Positions 1 through 8,232 of a DNA stretch of 64,000 nucleotides are shown here, in pieces; within the stretch, counting starts at the first letter, position 1, and every line of letters starts with the position of its first letter. The notes below the pieces were generated by a model that searched no databases, was not told where the DNA came from, and worked only from the letters and a program-made list of their open reading frames with translations. The position numbers were made by a program, and so were the translations under genes. The DNA is from Burkholderiaceae bacterium (lineage in GTDB: Bacteria > Pseudomonadota > Gammaproteobacteria > Burkholderiales > Burkholderiaceae_E), in the NCBI GenBank assembly GCA_016710525.1, contig JADJVQ010000030.1, positions 14,256-78,255 on the forward strand, given 5' to 3'.

Positions 1-361
1 GGTCGCGAAGGTTCGGGTAGTCCAGCGCAAGACGTTCGAGCACTCCCCGCCGGAAATTTTCCACGACCACATCGGACTGGGCGATCAGTTCGCGAACACG
101 CTGCAGACCTTCGGACGACTTGAGATCGAGCGCGATGCTGCGCTTGTTGCGGTTGCTGAAGCGAAACGGCGGCGACCGGTTCCACCAGCCGGCGGCGCGA
201 TCAGGTGCGCCGATCGATCGAAACAGGTCGAGATTGGCGGGCGACTCGATCTTGATCACGTCGGCGCCGAGATCGGCCAGCATCGCCGACGTGTTGGCGC
301 CCGCGGTGAGCTGACCAAAATCGATCACGCGTATCCCGTTCAGAGGGAATGGCCCTGTCAT
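1..361 (-). CDS. CaiB/BaiF-type CoA-transferase, N-terminal part, cut by left edge
   Basis: Family III CoA-transferases move CoA between acyl-CoA donors and carboxylic acids in the cytoplasm. Reading leftward from the ATG at 361 gives about 120 residues beginning MTGPFPLNGIRVIDFG, followed by LTAGANTSAMLADLGADVIK, the classic N-terminal strand and helix of CaiB/BaiF proteins. RNKRSIALDLKS and VVVENFRRGVLERL are also family hallmarks. The rest lies outside the window, including the catalytic Asp region. The start overlaps the stop of the upstream CoA-transferase in an ATGA arrangement, so the two are translationally coupled and may form a heteromeric or sequentially acting pair under the neighbouring IclR regulator. 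The acid substrate cannot be read from sequence. Confidence 0.85.
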   Translation of the reverse strand, partial: MTGPFPLNGIRVIDFGQLTAGANTSAMLADLGADVIKIESPANLDLFRSIGAPDRAAGWWNRSPPFRFSNRNKRSIALDLKSSEGLQRVRELIAQSDVVVENFRRGVLERLALDYPNLRD

Positions 362-1518
362 GGTCGTCCCACCGCGGCCAGGTCGGTCTCGCGCATCGCG
401 ACGGGCGCAAATCCGTGCTCGCCCCAGCGCATCGGCAGCCGCGGCATGCGCAGCTCACCCAGCAGCGGGTGTGCCATCCGGGTGATGAAATCGCGCGCCA
501 GGTGCTGCGCATCGCCGAGCAGTTCGGCCGGGTCCCATACCGGCCCCAGGGGTACGCCGCGCGCCTGTGCCTGCGCATAGATGTCATCGCGCCCGCGTTG
601 GGCAAACCAGGGGGCGAGCAGCCCGTTCAGTTCTTCACCGTGACGCATGCGCGACTCGCGCGTGGCGAACCGCGACTCCCGCAGCCGGGGATGGTCGATC
701 AGCGCCACCACCGCGTCGAATTGCGTCACGGTAAACACCAGCGCGATCCAGCCATCGAGGCAGCGCAGCACCTGAAACTCAGCCTGCGCGCCGCGCCGCG
801 TCGGCGCCCTGCCCTGCGCCTGGGCGCCCGAAATCGCTTTCCAGTTCACCCAGAGCATGGTCTCGACCAGCGACACCCGGGCCGGCTCGACCGGTTGCCC
901 CTGCTCGCGCCCCAGCAGCAGCGCCATCAGCGCGGTGAAGCCGGCCATGCCGGCCGCATAGGCCGGCTGGTGGCCGCCCAGCCGCAGGGGCTCGCGCGCC
1001 GGATCACCGATCATGTCGAGCATGCCGGCGAAGGCGAGCACGGTGAATTCGGAGAACGGCATCGACTCGGCGGCAAGGCCCGCCTGCGCCGGAAATCCGG
1101 TGAGCTCAAGGGTGGCGATACCCCGTGCGCGGGCCATCGCCAGCGCCGGATCGCCGGCCTCCGCCAGCAGGCCGTCGACGCGGCCTGTCAGCAGCAGCTC
1201 GAGGGCGGCACGCGGTTCCGGCGGCATGCGCAGACTCACCTTGCCGCAGTTCAGGAATTCGAACAGAGCACTGGCAGGGGCGGCATCCGCATGCCGCAGC
1301 GGCAGCATCGGCGGCGCATGCCGAACCGGATCCCCCGTGGCGGGCTCGAGCTTGATCACCCGAGCACCGAGGTCGGCGAACAGGCGCCCCGCGAACGCAT
1401 TCGCCAGTCGCAGTGCCATCGGCGAGCCCGCGTGCCGGCACCTGCGAGCCGGGTCAGCGCTGCGCTCGGCGGCGGTGCGGTCAGGTCGGCCACCTGGCGC
1501 GGTCTGGGCGCACCACAT
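358..1518 (-). CDS. CaiB/BaiF family CoA-transferase (second copy)
   Basis: A CoA-transferase of up to 386 residues, paralogous to its downstream neighbour. Family features are FADLGARVIKLEPATGDPVR near the N-terminus, FLNCGKVSLRM, LLTGRVDGLLAEAG, ELTGFP and the C-terminal RGVPLGPVWDPAELLGD segment. The N-terminus is odd. The usual opening strand (G-x-R-V-hydrophobic) is missing in frame, the first 33 residues from the ATG at 1518 look non-coding, and recognisable sequence begins at SPMALRLANAF (ATG at 1419). Either the true start is 1419, or a small indel near 1430-1450 has displaced a start inside the end of the IclR gene. The stop overlaps the next start by 4 bp. The gene follows the IclR regulator directly, suggesting regulation by the pathway substrate. 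Confidence 0.82.
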   Translation of the reverse strand: MWCAQTAPGGRPDRTAAERSADPARRCRHAGSPMALRLANAFAGRLFADLGARVIKLEPATGDPVRHAPPMLPLRHADAAPASALFEFLNCGKVSLRMPPEPRAALELLLTGRVDGLLAEAGDPALAMARARGIATLELTGFPAQAGLAAESMPFSEFTVLAFAGMLDMIGDPAREPLRLGGHQPAYAAGMAGFTALMALLLGREQGQPVEPARVSLVETMLWVNWKAISGAQAQGRAPTRRGAQAEFQVLRCLDGWIALVFTVTQFDAVVALIDHPRLRESRFATRESRMRHGEELNGLLAPWFAQRGRDDIYAQAQARGVPLGPVWDPAELLGDAQHLARDFITRMAHPLLGELRMPRLPMRWGEHGFAPVAMRETDLAAVGRP

Positions 1519-2353
1519 TGTCCCCCGGGCTGCGGTAGGGCCGCAGCGATTCGTCGAGCAATTGCAGATAACGCTCTCGCTCGCGCCGAAGGGTCTCGAT
1601 CGGCCCGCCGATGCCGATGGCCATCGGAGGCTGGCTCGGCGGCGTGGGCAGTTCGACCGCGATCACGCCCGCTTCGGGCGTGACGGTGCCCTCTGAATAC
1701 GCATAGCCGAGACGGCGGATCTCGTCGAGCTGGCGCAGCAGCTCGCCAGGCTCGATGCGATGCCGGGGCTCGAGCTCCTCGGCGTTGATTCGGCGCAGCA
1801 GATAAAGCACGTCGACGTCGCGCTGGCGGCTCAGCAGGATCTTGCCCACCGATGCGCGGGCCAGCGGACGCAGCGAGCCCGGTTTGATGTACCACTTCAG
1901 CTTGGAGTGCGGACTTTGCAGCAGGTGGATGTACTGAACGTAAGTCTCGTTCTGCATGCCGAGGATGACGGTATTGCCGCTTACCGCATGCAGTTCATCG
2001 ACCATGCGCGACAGGCTGCTCTGGCTGAACAGCTGGTCGTGCACCCATCCGCCCAGAAAGGCCACCCGCAAGGTCGGCACGAACAGCCGCGCATGCCGGT
2101 CGTAGTCGAGATAACCGAGTTTGGTGAGGCTCTTGAGCAGCATCGATGCGCTGGACTGGGGATAGCCCAGCCCGCGGACCACATCGCTGACGGCCAGGGG
2201 CCGCCGGTGCTCGGCAAAGAACTCGAACAGCTCGAGCACGCGCTGGGCTGACTTGACCACGCCCTGCATTTGGACGCCCGCAGCCTCGACGCTGCGAGGC
2301 TTGGGCTGCCCCGGTACGGGGGTCACGCGGTCTGGTTCGGGGTCATCACTCAT
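1481..2353 (-). CDS. IclR family transcriptional regulator
   Basis: 290 residues. An N-terminal winged helix-turn-helix (about residues 25-90: VKSAQRVLELFEFF, then SSASMLLKSLTKLGYLD) is followed by the IclR effector-binding domain (about 105-280: SGNTVILGMQNETYVQYIHL, ARASVGKILLS, GYAYSEGTVTPEAGVIAVEL). The start is the ATG at 2353. The 25-residue polar leader before the HTH is typical of betaproteobacterial IclR proteins. It is the first gene of a minus-strand unit with two CoA-transferases downstream, so it is probably a local regulator responding to an aromatic or organic acid. That substrate link is inference from gene order only. Confidence 0.9.
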   Translation of the reverse strand: MSDDPEPDRVTPVPGQPKPRSVEAAGVQMQGVVKSAQRVLELFEFFAEHRRPLAVSDVVRGLGYPQSSASMLLKSLTKLGYLDYDRHARLFVPTLRVAFLGGWVHDQLFSQSSLSRMVDELHAVSGNTVILGMQNETYVQYIHLLQSPHSKLKWYIKPGSLRPLARASVGKILLSRQRDVDVLYLLRRINAEELEPRHRIEPGELLRQLDEIRRLGYAYSEGTVTPEAGVIAVELPTPPSQPPMAIGIGGPIETLRRERERYLQLLDESLRPYRSPGDNVVRPDRARWPT

Positions 2354-2469
2354 CGATTGTGCCGCAGCAGGGCCAAAGGGCACCCGCCTGCGCGGGAGAT
2401 AGCACATACATGATCGATCACCGCACGGCGGTCGGCAAGTCCGCCATTGCGCCGCAGCCGCCAGCCGTC

Positions 2470-3621
2470 TCAGGAGCTCGTGTCGGCGGCCCGCCGCATG
2501 CAGCGCTGATGGCGCTCGTCGACTCGCTGGGCGAACCAGTCCGTGGTCAGTTCGCGGGTGATCTTGGGGCTCTTGAGCTGGATGCGCGGCACCAGCGCCC
2601 GCGGCACCGGCCGGCCTTCGACCTGATCGGCAAGCTCGAACACTCGCGCAAACAGCGCCGTACGCGAAAACTGATGGGATTTGCCCTGCTCGAGCGCGGT
2701 GCGGATCGCATCGGGCCCGTGACCCATCCGCCCGCTGATGACTCGCACCGCGGCTTCGGTCGCGCCGATCGGCGCACCGCTGGCCGCGCCATGCGGGATC
2801 AGATCGCCATCGAGCGCGATCGGCACGCCGGAGGCGATGCTGACCGCGTTCTGGAACGCGGCATTGCGGCTGGCATAGTGGCCGGCGTTGAAATCGGCGA
2901 AACGATACAACGGGCGATCGTAGGCGGCCGGATAGTCCAGCAGATGGGCGGTCCCGAAATACAGGCCACCGCGCCGGGTGAACACCTCGCGCCGGATGTT
3001 GTCGGTGCCTGGATACGGATACGGCCGCGTCCCGGCATGCGTCTGTGCGTAGGCGATGCTGACCTGCATCGGGCCCCCGGTGCGCACCGGATTGGCATCG
3101 CCGAAAAAACGGCGGCCCAGCGGGACCATGCCGATGAAATCCTCGAACACATCGCTCAGATCTTTTTCGGTGGTCGCCGCGTCGATGCGATCCGCGTAGC
3201 TTCGCCCGTCCGGCGACGTCAGCCGAAGCGCGGTGCGCACCACCAGGCTGGGCACCCCGGCCCGCTGCGCCTTGGCATCGATCTCCCGCCAGGCGATGGC
3301 GGCCAGGGCGGGCACCGACGGATTGGCGCGAAACGAGGACTCCTGCTCGACAATGGCGATGACCGCGCAGATGTTGGACACATTGACCGAGACCTGGATC
3401 GCCGACAGCCCGGCATAGATGTCGGTCGCCCAGCCCTGCCGATCGGTCACCCCGGCCGGCAGGGCCCGGGCAATCAGGACTTTGGCCTGGGTCGGCGACA
3501 TCATGCTGCGCACCGGAACCGGATCGTCGCTGGCGCACCCGGCCAGCATCAGCCATCCGGCGAGCGCGCCGCACAGGCCGGCGGCCCTGATCAGCCCCCG
3601 ATCCGTTGCCCGTCGGCTCAC
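2470..3621 (-). CDS. DUF1615 family lipoprotein
   Basis: 383 residues with a lipoprotein signal ending in LMLAGC (Cys about residue 30). The mature part matches the DUF1615 family of proteobacterial periplasmic lipoproteins: WATDIYAGLSAI, NICAVIAIVEQESSF, DFIGMVPLGRRFFGDANPVR, TGGPMQVSIAYAQ, REVFTRRGGLYFGTAHLLDY and YRFADFNAGHYASRNAAFQ. The EQESSF segment near an Ala/Ile-rich helix, with GGPMQVS further on, resembles the layout of lysozyme-like transglycosylases, but enzymatic activity is inference. The gene sits 16 bp downstream of the YkvA gene on the same strand, so they are probably co-transcribed. Family assignment is firm; function is unknown. Confidence 0.85.
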   Translation of the reverse strand: MSRRATDRGLIRAAGLCGALAGWLMLAGCASDDPVPVRSMMSPTQAKVLIARALPAGVTDRQGWATDIYAGLSAIQVSVNVSNICAVIAIVEQESSFRANPSVPALAAIAWREIDAKAQRAGVPSLVVRTALRLTSPDGRSYADRIDAATTEKDLSDVFEDFIGMVPLGRRFFGDANPVRTGGPMQVSIAYAQTHAGTRPYPYPGTDNIRREVFTRRGGLYFGTAHLLDYPAAYDRPLYRFADFNAGHYASRNAAFQNAVSIASGVPIALDGDLIPHGAASGAPIGATEAAVRVISGRMGHGPDAIRTALEQGKSHQFSRTALFARVFELADQVEGRPVPRALVPRIQLKSPKITRELTTDWFAQRVDERHQRCMRRAADTSS

Positions 3622-3637
3622 CGGGGAGCGGCCCGAG

Positions 3638-3976
3638 TCAGCGGGAACCGCGGACGAAACCGCGGGAATCGCGCGCAGAAGCAGCCGGCTTGCCGCCGGC
3701 CCAGAAGCCGGCCTGGCGTTCGACGTCGGCGCGGACGTCGGGCGGCAGGCGGTTGAGCAGCCAGCGGATCACCAGCGGCACGATCACGATGTCGTCCATC
3801 ACGCCGAACAGCGGAACGAAGTCGGGAATCAGGTCGATCGGTGAAAAAAGATAGACCACGATGCCCAGCGTGCCCAGTTTCAGCCACCCGGGCGCGCGCG
3901 GATGGCGCAGCGCCATCCAGAGCAGCCTGGCGTCACCCCGAACCACGGTCCACAGAACTGCCAGCCGCTTCCACAT
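3638..3976 (-). CDS. YkvA family (DUF1232) small membrane protein
   Basis: 112 residues. The DUF1232 core is plain: LGTLGIVVYLFSPIDLIPDF followed by VPLFGVMDDIVIVPLVIRWL, with two hydrophobic segments either side of the invariant SPIDLIPDFVP loop. The C-terminal 25 residues are polar and variable. YkvA-like proteins are small inner-membrane proteins without a settled biochemical role. The ATG at 3976 is the only reasonable start. It is followed closely by the DUF1615 lipoprotein gene. Confidence 0.85.
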   Translation of the reverse strand: MWKRLAVLWTVVRGDARLLWMALRHPRAPGWLKLGTLGIVVYLFSPIDLIPDFVPLFGVMDDIVIVPLVIRWLLNRLPPDVRADVERQAGFWAGGKPAASARDSRGFVRGSR

Positions 3977-4106
3977 GCGAGATCTCCGGGTTGCACGACG
4001 AGCCAGTCCCCCTAACGCGCGAAACCCGCGCGCGATGACAGAGGGCCCCGCATTCGACGTCGGTCAGCATTGGCGAAGGCTCCTGACATTCAGGCGGGTC
4101 GCTATT

Positions 4107-4138
4107 GGGACACCTGCCGCCGGGGACACCTGCCGCCG
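4107..4138. repeat. 16-bp tandem duplication in intergenic gap
   Basis: The unit GGGACACCTGCCGCCG occurs twice back to back (4107-4122 and 4123-4138). It lies in the 275-bp gap (3977-4251) between the YkvA start and the alkylsulfatase stop. I find no convincing ORF, promoter or hairpin terminator in that gap. Confidence 0.8.
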
Positions 4139-4251
4139 CCCGATCCGCCTGCCTCTTGCGCGCCCTTCGCAACGTCGTCCCGTATGCCCATGCGCCACCG
4201 ACATCAAGGCACGGCTCATCAGCAGGCGGCCGGGCTCCCGGGAACCTCGCG

Positions 4252-6175
4252 TCAGGGCTCGAGGATATTGAACATCGGCACGAATGAATCCAGCGTGGCG
4301 AACAGCGACGCCACCGCGCCCTGATCGCCGGTCACGGTCATCAATCCGTGTTCGAGGGCCTGCGTGAAGGTCTGCCCGGCCACCAGCAGCGCAGCCAGAC
4401 CCTTGCGATCCATCGTGATGGTGGCCTGGGCACGCACGCCGTGTGACCCTGGTCCGTGGCTGAGCGCGCAGTGGCTGAGCGTCAGGCGATGGCCCTCGCC
4501 CTCGCCCGCCATCCGCCAGTCCAGCCGCAGTGCAAGGCCGGCGGCCTTTTCGCCATTGACGCGGATCGCCAGATAGTCGAAGAACATCGGCATCGGCAGC
4601 ATGGCCACGACCCGCGGCATCACGCCGCCCTGCGCCCCGGCGGTGACTTCGGCGCGCCGTGGCGCAGTTCCTTGGCGCCCAGCAGGTAGGCATTGCGCCA
4701 GGTCGACGACTCGCTCTGGTAGCCCAACTGCTCAAGCGCATCGGCGCCCAGTTCGCGGGCCTCTCGATTGGCCGGATCGGCGAACACGACGTGATGGGTG
4801 ACCTGCACGACCCAGCGATAGTCCCCCGCATCGAAGTCGCGCCGGGCGCGCGACAGCACCGCGTCGGCACCGCCCATGTATTCCAGATACTTGACCGCTT
4901 CACCCTGGGGCGACAGCGGATTGAGGTTGACCGGATTGCCGTCGTAGGGCCCGAGGTAATGGGCGTACACGGCCCGCACGTTGTGCGCGATGGCCCCGTA
5001 GTACGGACGGGTGTGCCAGGCGCCGCGCAGCGACGCGGGCATCGTGAAGCCTTCGGCGATCTCGTTGGGCGTGAGGCCATGGCTCATCAGGCGCAGCGTC
5101 TGGTCGTGCAGGTACCGGTACATGTCGCGCTGCTCTTCGATGAAGCGGCGCACCTTGGCCTGGCCCCAGGTCGGCCAGTGATGCTGCGCGATGCAGATGT
5201 CGGTCTGATCGATGAACGCATCCAGCGCCTGGTCCAGGTACTTCGACCAGGCCAGCGAATCGCGGGTCTTGGCGCCTCGGATCGGGCACAGGTTGTGCAT
5301 CGTGTGGCAGCCGTTCTCGGCGAGGTTCAGCACCCGTTCCTGCGGGAAGAAGAAGTTCATTTCCGCCGGCGCCTCGGTTTCGGGCGTGAGCTGGAAGACG
5401 ATCTCGAAACCGTCGATCACGTGACGTTCGGTCGGCTCGCGGATGATCATGTTGGGTGCGATCAGGCTGACGGTGCCTCGTCCCGACACCTTGCCCAGAC
5501 CGCTGTCGACGTGCGAGCGCGGACCGCGTTCCAGCGTCGGGCCGAACTGGAACATCGCGCGCCGGCGCATCGGCACCCCGGCCAGGATGTTCTCGGAGAT
5601 CGCCTCGTGCATGAACCCGTCGGGCGCGATCACCTGCACTTCGCCGCTGGCACCTTGCTCCGGGGTCATCACCCCCTCGACACCGCCGTAGTGATCGACG
5701 TGGCTGTGCGAATAGATCACCGCCTTGACGGGGCGATCGCCGCGATGCCGCCGGTACAGCGCCAGGCCTGCCGCGGCGGCCTCGGTCACGGTGAGCGGGT
5801 CGATGAGGATCAGCCCGCTGTCGCCCTCCAGAATGGTCATGTTGGCCAGATCGAAGCCGCGCACCTGATACACCCGCTCGGTCACCTTGAACAGGCCGTG
5901 CAGGTTGTTCAGCCGGGCATGGCGCCACAGGCTGGGATTGACGGAATCGGGTGCGTTTTCGTCATCGAGGAAGCTGAACCCGACAGGTCCCAGATCACAT
6001 TGCCCTTGGCGTTTTCGATGCGCGCATCGGGAATGCTGCCGACCAGGCCGCGCCGCGCATCGTCGAACGATGCCTTGTCCGAGAAATCCAGCTCGGAGAA
6101 CACCGCTCGATTGACACAGCAGGTGTGGGACGAAGCAGGCTTGAGAATCGATCCGAGGTCGGGTGAGGTGCTCAT
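4252..6175 (-). pseudogene. Alkyl sulfatase (SdsA1/BDS1-type metallo-beta-lactamase), two frameshifts
   Basis: Linear alkylsulfatases hydrolyse alkyl sulfates such as SDS to alcohol plus sulfate with a binuclear zinc site in a metallo-beta-lactamase fold. Pieces in different frames join into one protein of about 641 residues, near the family's usual 640-660. The N-terminus (MSTSPDLGSILKPA to NVIWDLSG, 6175 to about 5985) continues as FSFLDDENAPDSVNPSLWR, then YSHSHVDHYGG (zinc ligands), AENGCHTMHN, the alkylsulfatase dimerisation domain with THHVVFADPANREARELGAD, and finally, after about 4640, an SCP2-like tail (MPMFFDYLAIRVNGEKA). Each junction is repaired by adding one base. No residue needed for catalysis is obviously lost. 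The start abuts the stop of the upstream esterase. Either two sequencing deletions or a recent pseudogene. Confidence 0.82.
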
Positions 6176-7175
6176 TCAAGCCTCCAGCAGCATGCGCAGA
6201 TGGGGGTCCGCACGCGGCGGCCCAAGGTTTCCCCGTCGGCCGCCCACTGGCGGTCGCAGCATCCGCAGGTCGGCTCGCCCCGACGGCTTTCCTCGGCGGC
6301 TGCGAATGCCCCCAGGCCGAAGTCGCCGTGGATGGTCCCTCGATCACCCGCACCCCTGCGGCGCGCAGGGCTTGCGCATAGGCCATGCCTTCGTCGCGCA
6401 GCGGATCGTACTGGGCAGTGCACAGCACGGTGGGCGGCAGTCCGGCGAGGCTGGCGGCCAGCAGCGGCGAGACCCGGGGATCATGCGCCTGATCGGGCTG
6501 CGCCAGATAGTGATCGGCGAACCATTGCATCACCGCAAGCGACAAGAAGTAGCCCTCGCGGTTCTGCTCGCGAGACGGATAGCGCCGATTGGCATGGACA
6601 TTGCGAAAGTTGCCCACGACATCGGTGACCGGGTAGACGAGCAGTTGCGCGGCCAGCTTCAGGCTGCCATCGCGCGCAGCCAGCGCCACCACCGCGGCCA
6701 GGTTGCCACCCGCGCTGTCGCCCGCCACCGCCAGCGGCTGTCCGAACCCTCCGAAGTCGCCCTGGCGCGAGGCAACCTGGCGGGCCGCGGCCAGCGCATC
6801 GTCGAAGGCCGCCGGAAACGGCGCCTCGGGCGGGCGCCGGTAGTGCACGCTGACGACCGTGCAGTCGAGTTCGATGGCCAGTGTGCGGGCCGCCCGATCG
6901 TGGGTGTCCAGGTCACCGGCCACCCAACCGCCCCCGTGGTAGTAGACGACGGTGGGCGCGGGCGTGCGCGACGTGCGATAGATGCGCACCGGAATCTCAC
7001 CGCCAGGTCCTGGCAGCGCGGCATCTTCGACCGAACCCGGCTGCGGCAACGGGATGTCGTTGCGCGCCGCCGCCAGCGCCCGCATCGATTCGCGCGCATT
7101 GACCGGTGTGAGGTTCGGCACGTCCTGCAGCGGCATCAGGGGAATGATTCGCGCAATGTCGGCGTCCAGGGGCAT
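6176..7175 (-). pseudogene. Alpha/beta hydrolase of the hormone-sensitive-lipase family, frameshifted near C-terminus
   Basis: A cytoplasmic carboxylesterase-type serine hydrolase. From the ATG at 7175 come the HGGGW oxyanion motif (residues 80-84), GDSAGG nucleophile elbow (152-157, Ser154) and YDPLRDEG with the catalytic Asp. The frame is then lost just after RVIEG. The next frame supplies the catalytic His in TIHGDFGLGAF, and a third frame gives the end, PRADPHLRMLLEA, with a TGA at 6178-6176 immediately before the alkylsulfatase ATG. At least two indels lie between about 6240 and 6345. That this clean stop/start junction is restored supports sequence error over decay. The gene sits 17 bp after a Bug-type binding-protein gene. 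Confidence 0.8.
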
Positions 7176-7191
7176 GGGCTGTCTCCAGTTT

Positions 7192-8232
7192 TCAGTTGTC
7201 GAGCTTGATGTCGAGTTGCTTGAGCAGGCCCGCGAAGTAGGCCATGTCGTTGGCCACTTGCGGACCAAATTGGGCTGCAGGCAGGAAGTCGGGAAACAGG
7301 CCGAGCGCGAGCAGCTTGCGATTGACCTCGGGATCGCGGCCGATGCGTTCGATCTCGGTGTTCAGGCGCTCGACGATGTCGCGCGGCAGGTCCTTGGGAC
7401 CGAACATCCCGAACCAGCTGCGCCGGGAAAACCCCTGCAGGTCGATGCCCAGCTCCTCGATCGTCGGCACGTCCGGGAACTCGGGGTGGCGACGACCGCC
7501 CAGCGCTGCCGCTGCGGTCACTTTGCCGGCGCGCACCTGCGGCAGGATGAAAGGATCGAACACCACCGCGATGCGACCGGCGAACAGATCCCCCACGCCA
7601 TCGACGATGCTCTTGTAAGGCACGTGCAGCAGCTTGACCCCGGTGGCCTGCTGCAGCACCTCGCCGGTCAAGTGGGTGATGGTGCCCACCCCGGAGCTGC
7701 CGAAGGCATACTTGCCCGGACTCTCGCGGGCGAGCTTCAGGAATTCCGGCAGGGTCTTGGCCGGGATCGCCGGCGACAGCGACAGCATGCCCAGCGCGCC
7801 CGACAGCCGAGCGATCGCGGTGAAATCCCGGATCGGGTCGTAGGGCGTCTTGCGGGTGACCGGAGTGATCGCAGCCACGGCCGTGGGCGCCACCATCAGC
7901 GTGTGGCCATCGCTGGCCGATTGCGCCAGCGCGCCAGCCGCCAAGGTGCCCGAGGCGCCCGGCCGGTTCTCGATCACGAAGGGCTGGCCCAGCGCGATGG
8001 CGAGCTTTTCGGCGACGATGCGGGCCGCGTTGTCCGCCGAGCCTCCGGCGCCATACGGAACGAGCACTCGCACCGGACGCGAGGGATAGGCCGGCTGGGC
8101 CTGCGAGCGGGCGGGCAGGCCCAGGGCCAGCGCGCCTCCGGCCAGCAGCGCGGCGCCCGCGCGGCGGCGGCCAGGCCGCACCGCGGCCAATGCGGATGAA
8201 CCCGACAGCGCGGGCAAGGAGCGGCGAATCAT
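7192..8232 (-). CDS. Bug/TctC family periplasmic substrate-binding protein
   Basis: 346 residues. A long basic N-region and an Ala/Leu-rich signal peptide precede the mature start near QAQPAYPSRPVRVLVPYGAG. Bug signatures follow: GGSADNAARIVAEKL, FVIENRPGASGTLAAGALAQ, DPIRDFTAIARLS, SGVGTITHLTGEVLQQ, HVPYKSIVDGVGDLFAGRI and EFPDVPTIEELGIDL. Family members bind carboxylates and usually work with tripartite tricarboxylate transporters; no membrane partner is encoded here. The start ATG overlaps the acyl-CoA ligase stop by 4 bp, so it is coupled to that gene. The ligand is unknown, but the context suggests an organic or fatty acid. Confidence 0.9.
   Translation of the reverse strand: MIRRSLPALSGSSALAAVRPGRRRAGAALLAGGALALGLPARSQAQPAYPSRPVRVLVPYGAGGSADNAARIVAEKLAIALGQPFVIENRPGASGTLAAGALAQSASDGHTLMVAPTAVAAITPVTRKTPYDPIRDFTAIARLSGALGMLSLSPAIPAKTLPEFLKLARESPGKYAFGSSGVGTITHLTGEVLQQATGVKLLHVPYKSIVDGVGDLFAGRIAVVFDPFILPQVRAGKVTAAAALGGRRHPEFPDVPTIEELGIDLQGFSRRSWFGMFGPKDLPRDIVERLNTEIERIGRDPEVNRKLLALGLFPDFLPAAQFGPQVANDMAYFAGLLKQLDIKLDN

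Noticed and set aside
4659..7208. Long plus-strand frame opposite the alkylsulfatase and esterase
   Set aside because: Reads as an antisense shadow (Arg/His/Gly-rich, no conserved domain).
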